Shown here in pieces: positions 45,298-57,319 of a stretch of DNA of 64,000 bases. Source of the stretch: Prostheceraeus crozeri (Eukaryota > Platyhelminthes > Polycladida > Euryleptidae); NCBI GenBank assembly GCA_907163375.1, contig CAJQUW010008954.1, positions 35,473 through 99,472 on the forward strand, given 5' to 3'. The position numbers and the translations under genes are program-made. The stretch's first letter is position 1. Every line of letters begins with the position of its first letter. The notes under the pieces are model-generated. The model saw only the letters and a list, made by a program, of their open reading frames with translations. It was not told the origin of the DNA and did not search any database.

Positions 45298-47390
45298 TGA
45301 TTTACATTAGAAAACGCAGATAAGTACTCAACAACATTTGCTGAAGCGATTGATTGAAGACAGTAAAGGCATCAACGCAACAGTTGATTTGAAGAATTGA
45401 CTTCAATAAAATATTATACCGCCTGTATGAAATCAAATCTTGAAAAGTCAAATTACGCTGCAAATCCAGAAGTCCTCACCGAAAAGTCTGTGTTTTAGTT
45501 CATTAATTGTAGCAAATTCCGTACATACTGTAATGGACGTGGACTTTGTTGAATCGGACATTGTTTTAAATTGAAGGTATTATATATTTGTATCGCTGTA
45601 AATAAGAAAGGCCTCCACGAAAGGTTGTAGTTTGTGCAAAGGAATGTTCTGCCGAATGAATCTAATCAGTCAGAAATGATTTCAAAATTTGACATTTTCA
45701 AGTTCCATCAAGTTTCTTCTTCCTGCGCAGCGTGAATAAGCAACAATTTATATTAGCATGTCAAATCAAGAACTACTACAGGAGAGATACTGCGGAAGAG
45801 AACTTTAGTGCTGACATGGGCTTTGCAATGTTTAGGCCTACAATTTAAAGTTCAGACGAAATATGACAGAATGGAGTGGAGACAAGCGGCGTTATTAACT
45901 CCACCTGAAATTGAAGAGAAATCCATGCATTTTGAAATGCAGCATAAATTCACCGATGATAATCACAAAAAGTTAACGCAAAATCACAGAGATCTATACG
46001 CATGTACCTGCACACAAAAGCTGATGCTATCTCCTGGTGTGTGACTGACAGAAATTGAAAAGTGCCTTGGGATTTTGACATTTCCAGGTATGATTTCCAA
46101 ACACATGTACATCAAAGAGAAATTTACAAATTCTGCTTGAACAGCTAACTGAACAAAATGTAAACAATGATGACTTTTTTATAATTTCATTTTTTTATTA
46201 TTTTTTCGGACACCTTTCCTAGGACCATTATTTAATAAGATAGATGCGTCTATCACCTGCGCCTCACCTATTAACCTGCCAGGAGATGACAAATGTGCTC
46301 ACAAGCAGATAAGCGGTCGAGGATGTGAATCGGCTCGTATATTATCGTCTCTGTTTCAAGAAGTCGGTTTGAGCATTCTCAGGATTGTCGCAACCGAACC
46401 ATCTTCTTCATTACTTCAGGTTATGACGTCTCCGCAGAAAGCCTGAACCCATTTATCCCGATCTTCCTTTACGTATGTGACATGGGCATACAGGCAAGAC
46501 TGGGGCTCGTCACTCATCTCTGTTTATGCGCACACAATCTTTCCATATATAGGTCCATGTCCAATATGATTTCACGCTTCACTAAATACATTGCTGTCAA
46601 AATTGACAAGATTAATGATACTGCATCAAAAGGTTCAAACTTATATTTCAAAACATCACACATCGATTTAAGTTTTGCTGTAATCCTCCAAAGGTGAATT
46701 TTTGCATCTGATTGCTGCATCTAAAGGAGTACTTTCCTGTCCTCTGAGTACTTGTGTACTTATACGTAGAGTTGTGGTACCTTCGATTTGCGGATCAAAT
46801 ATTTCCATCATCATAGCCGTGTATGATTAGTCAATTATCAAAGTCTTGATGAAGAGATGAGGAGAGAGTTTATGCTGCTTTGATATGACTCAAACGATGT
46901 TTAAAATGATGTAAAAAGCTTCAATTCTAAGTGTAAAGGCGAGTAGTATATTGTGTATATTTGTCAATACCAAATCTTAGAATTTTACTTTCGTGATTTC
47001 AGCAACTTATTTATTTTTAAATGTGATGCCACTGCTTTGGTCTGTGACTGCCTGACAACTTGGAAGTTCCACAAATAAAAAATGCTCCTAGGAAGCAGCA
47101 TTAATTTTGTAAGAAACAGCCCTTGATATTTCAGGCCCAACAGTTTTTAATTTCAGTTAAGGCTTTCATAAATTCGTGCGGCCTTGTACATATGACAACA
47201 GTAGAATGGCAAGACTTCTCACAAAATCAATACGTTCCAAAAGTAACATAGCACACGTAATGCATAGACTACTTGCAAGAATATATCAGTAGTATGTCGC
47301 CTGAACAAGCTTTTGTTGGGAGTTGGCACAAAGGGACGCTATGCATGTACCTGAGACAAAGCAATTTGCCATATGACTGCTACTAATCTG
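45298..47390. other. Unassigned sequence
   Basis: About 2 kb with a T-rich stretch at 46170-46210 and no recognised gene. The 78-residue plus-strand frame at 45808-46044 has no domain I recognise. Confidence 0.4.
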
Positions 47391-47860
47391 TGTGTCTACC
47401 GAGTTCCACCTGGTTCCTCCGTCTATCGGACAGGATCAAAGGAAATATATGCAAACCCAATGAGAAGCAGACTGAAATTTTTGACATTTCCTCTGATTAG
47501 CGAAAAGCGCTAAGTCTGGAGGGATTATTTTTGGCAGGGATTATTTACGTCACTTCTTCATGTGTTCATGTACCTATGTCTGGAAATGTAACTTGGGGAA
47601 AATTTTTATCGTGATCAAGTTTACCCACATTGCCAGTCAGAACCATGACATTCACCCGAGTTCATGGTTTGAAAGCATTCCATGCCTAACGTTGCCGCAT
47701 CGCTCTGGGCTTAGTAGGGCTACTTCTCGCTTAATCAGAGAATATCTCATTCTTGCCAAAAGCTTCAATCTGCGTACCACTGGATTAACTGGTTGTTTCC
47801 CACTGTGTTTTTTTTATCGTGTCTGACAAGAAGAGGAGCCACGTAGAACTCGGCAGACGC
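47391..47860. mobile_element. About 470-bp inverted-repeat element with GTCTACCGAGTTC ends
   Basis: The left end GTCTACCGAGTTC (47393) and right end GAACTCGGCAGAC (47858) are inverted with one mismatch. Similarity extends inward through GACAGGATCAAA and CCAGTTAATCCA-type blocks over about 100 bases per side. The truncated copy at 6249-6350 confirms a dispersed family. I see no clear target duplication. Confidence 0.7.
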
Positions 47861-50514
47861 GTAGATTCGTTGCAGGCATGGGGGTCTGGCTTTCTGGTGG
47901 GAGATCATGTTTGTGAATTCAAACTCAGGAGAACAGATTTCAGATAGTGGTTGTATGTCGTATACATCATGATCACTTGCGTGGGAGAAACTGCATGAAA
48001 GACTTCGAAGCATTAGAAATCGGACTTTAATTCAACCCTAAACGCATTGGGAGGAAGGAGATTCAGCTCCCTGTCGCTGTAGTCATCGCTATACTAAATC
48101 CCTCGACCTACGTTCTTGGAACTTTTCCCAAGAAATGGTTTGATTTGGCTCACTCGAAGAGATTGAATGAGATGGAGAAAGTGAACATCGCTATTGGAAA
48201 GTTTATACACTGTATATGACACACTGTGAATTTCACGTGATTCTGAGGGATACTTGCGAAGTTACGGAGGGGGACAACTGATTTAAGTGAGGCCCTAATA
48301 TGGACATGTTGAATTCAAGCATGATATTCACCCAGAGATGATAGCTCAGGTCAATCTGTACGCATTTAAAATAGCATGTGACACGTGAAATGAGACTGTT
48401 CTCTATACGCATATTTACTTTATTGATAATTCTCATTACATTTACTTTAAGTAATGGAGATGATATTGAGAATTAGAAATGTGATTGGTGCGAAATTTTC
48501 CGCCAACTACAACCGACTACTAAACAACACTACTCGGAATCTCAAGTCATCATAACACAAACTTTACGAGGGGAAAGATGTCCTCAGACCTTAACAAAAA
48601 CTTTGTGCTTCAATTGTTCAATTCTGAGGATATCTTTCTATTCATTGACCAGGCGAACTGACACTCTGCAATCTTTATCTTACGCTGATGGTTTTGGAGA
48701 GATTTGAGTATTTGACTGACCATGTGGTAATGAAGGTGGAGCAAACGCTTTCTTTAATGATAATTTGATTTTTCAGTCTTTCTAGTGTTAATGATTTGCG
48801 CTTGTGGCGGAACTTTCTAGTGAATCCACCGTATTTTTCCGTGTATAATGCGCCCCCATGTATAAAACGCACCCCAAATTCACGCAAAATTTTGTTGAGA
48901 TGCATCGCACAATAGGAAATATACTTGTCGCGTCTAGTCATTAAAAAAAAAGAAAACACATGGGACCACAGAATTAGATTCATCTGCGCGCTCCTCGGTT
49001 TCCTAGAAAGGAAGAATTGTATCTAACCTTAATATTGAAACATTAACATTACCGAATTAGACAACTTGCTACTTCTCGAATGGATAATTCGTGTGTCGCT
49101 TACTATTGGAAATGGCAAACAATAAGCTGTCAGCAGAGGACACCAGAGCCAGTGAGAGATGCGTGCGTGTTGTGATATCACGTCGCACACACCAAAACAC
49201 ACATCCATGCGTGGCTTCGATTCAATGTATGCACTATACAGTGAGAAATGCCGAGGAGAGGATGTGAAAACATCAAGTGAACTAATTTTCGTACGCCTGC
49301 TACATTTTTAATAATGATCGGAAGGGTCAACATTATGCAGAAAACTTCTGAGCATGTTCCTCAATGTGCCGTCCATTTCGTATTAATCACACTTCTAGCA
49401 AAGCGAAGCAGATAAACAAAATATTTAATTCTGTGCATGGGACAGTACCCGTAGTGGCTATGACCTGACCTTTCGTTTGACTATGATATCAGACTAACAT
49501 TTCTTTTGTTTTGCACCGTTTATTGTTTTTAGATTAATAATTATAAGAATAATTAATAAGATTATTATAAGATTATTAATAAGATTGCCCTTTCACTTGT
49601 TGAAGAATTCCATTGTTTTTCATTTTTTTACGGTAATGAAGTCATGAAAGTCTATAAGTAAAATTTCATTTTTCGCCATTACCATTTATAATACCGAAGT
49701 TTTCGAAAAGAATTGCACTATATTCACGCAAAAATATGGTATTTTGCAACAGTCTCCTGTTGATTTCCCCTCTGTCGTGAGATCTCTCCTTTTTCACTCA
49801 TGAATGTGTTTTGGTGAAATCTTTCCCCTGTTGTTTACAGAATGACCATACTTGTTAGAGAGAGCGAAGAAAATGCAACTTAGCACACATCCTTGCACAC
49901 AGAATCTTAGAATTGTGCGGCAGCTTGATCACAAACACCTCATACTGTTTGCAACGGTGATCACAAAGGGAATTGTCCATTATCTAATACGTCCACCTAG
50001 TTCTATCGGCCTAGAAGGCGCGGGACGCCGAAGTACTTGTCACGATTTAGAAACTTGATTTTATTAATAGAACTTCTACTGTAAAACAAATGGGAAGTAC
50101 CCTTTTACTTTGCTCGTTATCAACATGATCTCCAGTCGTTTGGTCAACTACGAGTATTCTACGGCCCAAGCGGATCTCCTTGTTGAACTCCAGTAGCAGA
50201 ATTAAGAGGTCCAGTAGCATGCCACAATCGAGGATGCTACTCGCAACACCAGGCCACCCATAGTAACACACTCGGAACCTGATCGGCAACTTGATACTGC
50301 TTGTCTAGATGCGCCGATGACAAATGTTGAATTTTCTATAGCATTGACTAGATAGACATATACAACAATATAACATTGACATGAATTTTTGAGGGCGCAA
50401 GCGCCTGAAAATGTCCTACATCGTTCCCCGAAAAAATCTATGTTGACAATATTGTGAGCAATTGAAATGGAGTTGGCAGCAATGCTGTGAACACATATGC
50501 ATTATGTGAACACA
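47861..50514. other. Mostly unassigned sequence
   Basis: About 2.6 kb. It includes one solo transposon-like end at 48829-48880 and an AT-rich ATTATAAGATTATTAATAAG stretch near 49540-49580. The 102-residue minus-strand frame at 48675-48983 is a reading of the solo end, not a gene. Confidence 0.4.
48829..48880 (+). repeat. Solo transposon-like terminus
   Basis: ACCGTATTTTTCCGTGTATA followed by ATGCGCCCCCATGTATAAAA and CGCACCCC is a repetitive end (two CGTGTATAA(T/A)GCGC-type motifs in tandem) of a kind common in animal DNA transposons. No inverted partner was found nearby. Confidence 0.45.
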
Positions 50515-50758
50515 TATTATAGAAATCATCTACAGATCATGATCTTTCAAATGAGTTATCATTCAGTGACAGAGGATGAAGTAAAGTGTACAAACAGACA
50601 CTTTTCGTTAAAGTATATCAACAATTTTCCTGAAATTTCTATGTCAAAATTTGCAGTTACACCAACGAAAAGTGTCTGTTTGTACACTTTACTTCATCCT
50701 CTGTCACTGAATGATAACTCATTTGAAAGATCATGATCTGTAGATGATTTCTATAATA
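50515..50758. repeat. Perfect 95-bp inverted repeat with 54-base loop
   Basis: The arm 50515-50609 is the exact reverse complement of 50664-50758 in my base-by-base comparison. The outer ends read TATTATAGAAATC and GATTTCTATAATA; the arms meet at CTTTTCGTT / AACGAAAAG. The loop 50610-50663 is unrelated sequence. A transcript would fold into a fully paired 95-bp stem. No target duplication is evident just outside. The 79-residue open frame across it is incidental. Confidence 0.97.
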
Positions 50759-52540
50759 ACCAGTTCAACAAAATACTAATTTGTGTAACTTTTATGAGCA
50801 AAAATTCGAAAAAATGAAGTCAACACCTTAAATGTCACAATTTTACCACTGGAAATACATAGGATTTTGTTATCCTCTCTATTTCTGAAAAGCAAATGAT
50901 CTGATCCGGCAGACGCGAAGTTTTGCAGTAGGTTAGAGGTGTACTATGCTATGTGAAAGTTTTATGTACTACCTCGTTCCCTGCACAACTTCACGCTAGC
51001 TCCCGGACTAGTAACCTAATCAGGTAAAGATTCATTGACTATTTTCATTTGATACACGTACATGCACATGCGAAGATCAGATTTGAAAACAATGAGTAGA
51101 CGTTCATGAAATGATTATATTGATCTACATCCAAAAGGTAGTGGCAGCGTCATCGATAAAGTCAGCTTCGTCGAACGCTGCCTCCGGGTCTTGTCAGATA
51201 GAAGAATAGAAGTGGATGACAGCAGATCAAATTAATGTGAATTGGATGAACACAAATGAAGAACAAGGTAGGAAATGTTGAGATAAATTTCAGGACTGTC
51301 AAACTTGCGATAACAAACAGATTCAAGTGAAGAAACAGTATTCAAGCTATAGTGTGTAACATTTGTTCAATTATGTTTTATGTAGTAGATCGTCATTATA
51401 TCTCAATTTTATACTTCCAACATCAATTTCCCCATTTTGTCCATCAATTTCATGTTGCTTTATATATGATCCATTTTCTTTTAATTCTCATAATTATTAT
51501 TGGTTGTCATTGTACCTTCAATCTTCACTAGTGGACAGTGCATCCGGCGTTTCGTGGAGCAAGTGTAGTAACAGCAAGAATAAGTAATGCCAGTGTTAAA
51601 ACAGTAGTCTTAAGAGTTCCACTTTTGCCAGATATTGGGCCAAAGCTGATCACTTTTAATTCGTTGTCAAGAGGAAACTATACTGAGATCCCTTCAGAGC
51701 TGGTTATTCTAATGGTTGTAACAGAATCGCATTTGTACACTTATTGAAGATCGTCATCAGTCCACATCAGAGTTTCTTCAATTCATCATTCAAATCAGTG
51801 AGAATTCTATTACAAATGAGCGGTGGCATAGCTTTCATCATCGTATGAGAATAGCACACTCAACTTTCAGCAGAACTCTTCGATATTGGAATACAAAGAA
51901 ATGACATCAATATGAACATCTGACGATAGTTTCTGACTTGCGAATTTCACTGGAAACTCTCACAATGATAAGCATCAGTATTTGTCTCGTGCAGCTTTAC
52001 TGTCTCCAACATCAAGACAAAAATCAAATCATTTTTTTAAGATCTGACAGCAGTCAATGGTCAACACGCCATTTGATACAGAGAGCGATTATCTTTGATT
52101 ACTTGCCATTTCTGCAAAAACTATCGCCGCAAGCTGAAGTCATTCATTCATCTTTTTTCACTGATAAGGTCAAAATCAGTCAGATTAAAAGATCGAAGGA
52201 CAATTACATGATTCTGTCTTAGGCAAGTTTATGTTTGACGTACAGCCATTAACTGTGGAGCCTGAGGGCTAAATGTAGAGAGTGGATGTTGAGGTCAATA
52301 GTCCCGATTCTCTTACTAAAGCTTATTGTTTTGATAATGTGATCGCAGGCTGACAGATGAACACTCGATATTGTTTCCGTTCGATCTGTGACTGCGGGCA
52401 CTATTCTGTCAGCGACAAGCAGAGAATAATTAATTGGTCTTCAATCGATTATGTTTGCCTCAACCGTTCGAAATCGGTACAGAGGCTGCATTAGCAATTA
52501 AGCATTCATCAGCCATCTGCTGATTGTGTAGCGGTCTTGA
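50759..52540. other. Unassigned sequence
   Basis: No recognised gene. The 94-residue plus-strand frame at 51938-52222 has no recognisable domain. Confidence 0.4.
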
Positions 52541-52890
52541 ATGCAGTGAAGCAAAGCGACCACTTGACGGTGTCACGCTATCAGCACGCGGACTTTTCTC
52601 TCCCCCATCCGTGGTATCGCTCCTGCGTTGGCTCAGGATCCCCTCACGTAGCCCCCAAACCCCTGACGCTTCACGCTTCGCCGCCCCACATTACACTGAC
52701 AGGTCATCAACATTTCTACACGCGTACTCTGCACATTGCAATAGCGATTGCGCAACAACTGACGACGCGCCTTTGCCAGAAGTATTTCAGCTGTCAGTTT
52801 GGCGCGTGCCACGTGATGATTGCCTTTATCGTCTCAAGCGACACAGCGTGCCGTCTTCATCAATGTTTCCTAGTCATTGAATTACAATTA
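52541..52890. promoter_or_regulatory. CpG-rich patch with E2F-like and E-box-like words
   Basis: This stretch is visibly richer in G, C and CpG than its surroundings. It contains TTTGGCGC (52798-52805, E2F consensus) and CACGTG (52810-52815, E-box), plus GCGCAAC and GACGACGCGC. Two overlapping plus-strand frames (118 and 122 residues, in different frames) run through it because stop codons are rare in GC-rich DNA; I recognise no protein. A promoter or CpG-island-like element is plausible but unproven. Confidence 0.3.
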
Positions 52891-54605
52891 GCGACCATTA
52901 GTTGAAGAGAAGCCCGGCAGTCAATTGACATTGTATTTTGGCAAATTGACAGACTTGGAAATGGAAAGGAATGCCTGGAGAACGCCGCTTTAGGGCTTTA
53001 AGCTTTATTAGACCGCAGGCGACGTAGAGTTATTGATGGTCCTTCAGACCAAAAATCAATTTACACTAATGTAAGCAGAAACACAAGTATTTCCGCGTCA
53101 TGACCAGATGAATATCTACGATAAAGTACATATGCTTGAAAATCAACATCATCGAAGATGAAAACATTTTCTGCAATCTTCCCCTCCTCTCATTTCTATC
53201 CAACAGTCGACTTCTATTCTCCACGTCGATCCTCTTAAAAGCAGAAAGATCGCCATTTTCTACACCTTGAATCGATCGCATTAAAGCCTTTGACAATATC
53301 ATCCAGAATCTCTTCTGAATTCAATGTTCGCTTTACAAACCAAAGTTATACCAAAGCAACAGACTTGTGATTGTCTGAAATTCCTTTCCAGAACTCCAGA
53401 ACACTCAAGTAATTCAAGAAATTCAAGAAACAGGTTGTTAACTGATGTTGTTCTGTCAATGTGTGCTGCCTGGCAAGAAGCTCTAATCAGTTCAATATTT
53501 TTCTAAAACCTTTTCCTGTGAAATGTGATGAGTGCATCAATTATCAGCATTTTTCTTCACATTGCATTCAGCATCAGTTGACAGTCGGTGTGAAGAAGCT
53601 GAGATGAGAATATATTGAAAAGTAAAGCATTAATCGGAGGATTGCAACTTCCAAGTAGGCCTATTGAACGATAATTAAACCCTTTATTGCTTGAAGTTTG
53701 TCACATAGACTTCTCAGTTATCGAATTTCTGTCCTTTGAAAATGGAAGAAGACGCAAGCGAATTTGAACTATTCACTACGTGGATTAGTGACGCATGAGA
53801 TTTCATAGGCAGAATTTTAAAGAAACAACTAAATCCTTCTACAAAGGAATATTTTTGTTTTCTTCTTTAAGGACGTTTATTCTGCAAATAATCTTCTCTC
53901 ATAAATCGAAGTGACACGAAATGTGAAATCACGCTTCTTGAGAAAGAACTGTTGTTGTGACAACCTGAAATCAATGCTCATTATTTGATGACTTTTCGAA
54001 AGATGTCCAGTTTCTTTTATGATAAACACACGATTTCTGTCACAACATTTAGTCAATAAGGTGAAGGAGATTCCTGCTCCAGCTGCTCCTCAAATCAATG
54101 TCTCAGCAGTGAACAGAGCACATTTACGGCGCCATGTTATCATTTCACATTTAATGCGATAAGAAAAGATTGAAAAAATATTTTCCATTGTACAACAAAT
54201 TATGAAGCGGACTGTAATTGCACATTTCACCGAAATCGAAAGTGTCTGGAGCCTCTCGACACAAAATATTCGATTATTTCACTGATGAATAATCTACTAG
54301 ACATCAATTCATTATCACGAATGAGCCGGAAAGTGATCAAGGCAATCGCTAAGGAACAATTAAAAATAAGTACTAGGCGTCAAGCCGGTGTTATTATGTC
54401 ATTTTCCATGCTTCAGCATGATTCGACGTCTTTTATTGCTATTCATTGTACATGTAAATTGTGCAAATATTGTTTATTCTGTGTCAACGCGACATTCCTA
54501 CAAACATCATTTCACTGAAATTGTCTTGTTTAGGAGTGGATATAGCAAATAAGAAAGCGGCTATACGAATTCCAAAAAAACTGAGACAGTCAAATCATGC
54601 TCTTA
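52891..54605. other. Unassigned sequence
   Basis: No recognised coding region, RNA or repeat boundary. Confidence 0.4.
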
Positions 54606-55384
54606 CCCTGTGGGAACGAATCTGGCGAAAAGCTGGCAGATAATCAGTTACATATTATCATGCAATAGTTCAGTAATAATTTTTAGCATACTCGCTGGCG
54701 AAGGTCGCCGGCGACAATTCGCGAATTCGCGCTCTGTATGCCACCTTTTACTTCTGACTTTCTCTCTTATTTTCTTTAGTAATCCGCCTCTACAGCCGAG
54801 GCTCTATTTTCTCCCTCACCTCCTCACCATCACCCACATATGGCTTATCTTATCTAAGAAATAAGTGCAGACTATCATTCTTTGATAATAATAAGAATAT
54901 AGAGAATCCGTTTATATCAATTTTCATGATATCTCTTGACATTCAATAATTTACAACAATGACAAATATTTGAATAATATCATAGTATTTACTGCGACAT
55001 TTATGGAAGATAAATACTTTTTTAGTTTAAGCCTTCGTGAATTAAAAAAGATCCCTCTTTATCAGATCAGACTGAGTATACAATACATTTTCATTTGAAG
55101 GTAATATACGAACATTACTACTTACCACTAATTAGTTGCTACAATATCCACGATTTCGCCGATTGGCGAAAAATCAGCTCGCATTAGTAAACAAATATCT
55201 ACCAACTAATTATAGCAACTTTTTCGCCAACTGTAGTTTTTTAATTTTACACATGTTTTTCGATAAATGATGACCATTTTCACATGCGGAGATAGTTTTT
55301 ACACGAAAATGAACCTTAAAAAAATTATCCACAAAATCGCTACCAGATAATCTGTTGATATTCGCAAGATGCGTTCCCACAGGG
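54606..55384 (+). mobile_element. MITE family 1, copy 4 (779 bp), TA target duplication
   Basis: The left end CCCTGTGGGAACGAATCTGG and right end CAAGATGCGTTCCCACAGGG are inverted partners, with TA at 54604-54605 and 55385-55386. It has the same orientation as copy 1. TGGCGAA / TTCGCC words are repeated inside both ends. The frames at 54610 and 55210 belong to the element and are not genes. Confidence 0.95.
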
Positions 55385-55386
55385 TA

Positions 55387-55927
55387 TTTAATCAAAGCTG
55401 ATATTTATCTGCTGTGTTGAAAATGAAAACAAACCACCATCAATTTGAATTTATAGCAATTTTTGATCAAAAACAAACTGCTGATGACAAATGTCAATCA
55501 CACTACAATGTGTGTTACGAAAATATCAAACATCCAGATGTTGACGAGCATTTAAAAAAATATGAGGCTGCTTTTTTAAAGCTAGTTGTCGTGGAATAGC
55601 TTAGACAACTGGTAAATTTATAAATACCATTAAATGAAATGTGGGCGATTCAATAATGTGATCCGGTGCACTTTCAGACTGCCTGTGAGAACGTGTAGGT
55701 GTCAATTGTTCAGCAAATTTATAAAATTTCGTTGATTAACAAGATAAAATTCAGGCAATCATGTTCGTCATTACATGAGTAATTTTATACAAAATGTCAA
55801 AATTTTCGCCTACCAAATTTGTTGATGGCAACGCATCGCGGTTCACATCTGCTTCGGAGCAATATTAAGACAATTTGCAAAGAAGTAGAGTGTCATGATA
55901 ACGTGCTACTAATTTGAAAATGGAAGT
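55387..55927. other. Short unassigned region
   Basis: A 61-residue plus-strand frame (55414-55599) has charged, protein-like composition but no domain I recognise. Nothing else is visible. Confidence 0.35.
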
Positions 55928-55942
55928 AGCTGATAGGAAGTG

Positions 55943-56130
55943 ATGAATGGGTTGGCGTCACTTCTATCTCGTACTGGAGGCTTGGACGGTGCCGACAGAC
56001 GTAGTCAGACTTAAGCTGGAACGCTGTGATCTTTTAGTCCTGATGACTGCCCATGACACTCACGGGGCTCGACCTCTGTTCCAGTAGATCGCTAGGCCAA
56101 GCACTTAACCAATGTGCCACGGAGACCCCC
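55943..56130 (-). mobile_element. tRNA-derived SINE with 15-bp target duplication
   Basis: Exact direct repeats AGCTGATAGGAAGTG flank it at 55928-55942 and 56131-56145. On the minus strand the head GTCTCCGTGGCACATTGGTT (A box) and GAGGTCGAGCCCCGTGAG (B box) lead into a body with GGACTAAAAGATCACAGCGT and end at CCAACCCATTCAT. The element is 188 bp. It is the same family as the copies at 39971-40275. The perfect duplication implies insertion by target-primed reverse transcription not long ago. Confidence 0.95.
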
Positions 56131-56195
56131 AGCTGATAGGAAGTGTCTCATTTGCATCATGGAGAAGAAAAAACGCTGAAAACTTTGATTGCCGG

Positions 56196-56400
56196 CGCTG
56201 TGGCCTCGTGGTAGAGCGTTCGCTCTGCGTCCGGTAGACCTTGGTTCGAACCTTGGTCGGGTCAAACCTAAGACTTTTAAAATAGGTGCACTCTGCGTTC
56301 TTGCTAAACACTCAGCACAAAAAGAATGAGAGTGGGATAAATGGAACTCGGTCACATGGAAGAACGGTGTTTCACCGAATGTGCTTCCGAGTATAAACAA
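56196..56400 (+). mobile_element. Second SINE family with tRNA-like head
   Basis: The head GCTGTGGCCTCGTGGTAGAG (A box) and TTGGTTCGAACCTTGG (B box) is followed by a body with AAGACTTTTAAAATAGGTGC, CTAAACACTCAGCAC and GAGTGGGATAAATGG, then a T-rich tail after 56405. The body words are typical of a widespread invertebrate SINE type. The T-stem pairs poorly, so this is not a functional tRNA gene. Confidence 0.75.
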
Positions 56401-56559
56401 GGAACATTTATTTTTTTATTGCATTGTTCTTTTAGGAACTTCAACGATAGAATTCGCCTTTGTTTACGTTTGTAGGACTGGAATGTAGGCCATCTGTTTG
56501 TTGATGGCAATCTTGGCTAATTGTTTCTTCAAAATTCAAAATCAAAGCTTCCAGCCAAG

Positions 56560-56648
56560 GTTGGGTCCAATCTTGGTGTGCCCCCAAGACCCAAGACCAA
56601 GATTAGTCTTGGGTCAGATCTTGGGCATCCCCCAAGATTGGACCCAAG
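56560..56648. repeat. 89-bp foldback of TTGGGTCCAATCTTGG units
   Basis: The left side TTGGGTCCAATCTTGG (56561) and right side CCAAGATTGGACCCAA (to 56647) are exact inverted repeats. The interior repeats CCCCCAAGA, CTTGGG and CCCAAGA words in both orientations, giving a long imperfect hairpin. Confidence 0.9.
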
Positions 56649-57319
56649 AGTGGCTATTTCTCTAATGAAATGGAACAACAATTTCCAGAATATGCTTGTA
56701 ATTCTGATTGAGATTTAAAATTGCGCGAAGATATTTTGAATCATACCACATTGTACATATTGCCATCCAATTAATATGTATCTAATGTTCATATTAATTG
56801 CTATTTATTACATGAATTTATTATTGCGGAATTGAGGCCATGTAGATATTCAGCTAAAAGTTTTAATTATTGGCATAGGTTATCTCTGGGCTTAATATCA
56901 TCAACCTTGTTTACGTCTACAGCCTAATAGTTTCCTAATTAGAACAACATGCATGACTAAGCTACATTCCTTACAATATATCTGATTGAGAAACGAAACA
57001 CACATAACATAGGCCTCGTATAAGATGAAACTAGCACAAATGTAGATAGAACGATATTTTTACTAATCGTAAGAAGCAATCATCAAAGAATGTCACTGCA
57101 TTAAATGATACCGATATCTTTCTATTTCTAATACATGCAGCCTAATAGTAGAATAAACAATATAGGCCGAAGTTTTTAACTATCAAGGCAAGAAGCTATA
57201 GCAAGTTATCTACGAATCGTTGTAGGCTACCAATTTAACAGCATAAGCGATGTACAAGTATTTGTTTCATGCATTGCATTTTTTCATTTATTATTTGTTT
57301 TATTTCACGCAAAATGATA
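56649..57319. other. Unassigned sequence
   Basis: No recognised feature. Related AGGCC(G/T) words occur at 57010 and 57165. Confidence 0.4.

Noticed and set aside
52524..52905. Two overlapping frames of 118 and 122 residues as genes
   Set aside because: They occupy different frames of the same GC-rich patch and show no recognisable protein pattern. Low stop density explains them.
55414..55599. A possible small exon
   Set aside because: The composition is protein-like but there is no recognised domain and no supported splice context.
56196..56275. A functional tRNA gene
   Set aside because: A and B boxes are present but the acceptor and T stems do not pair properly, and the sequence continues into a SINE body.
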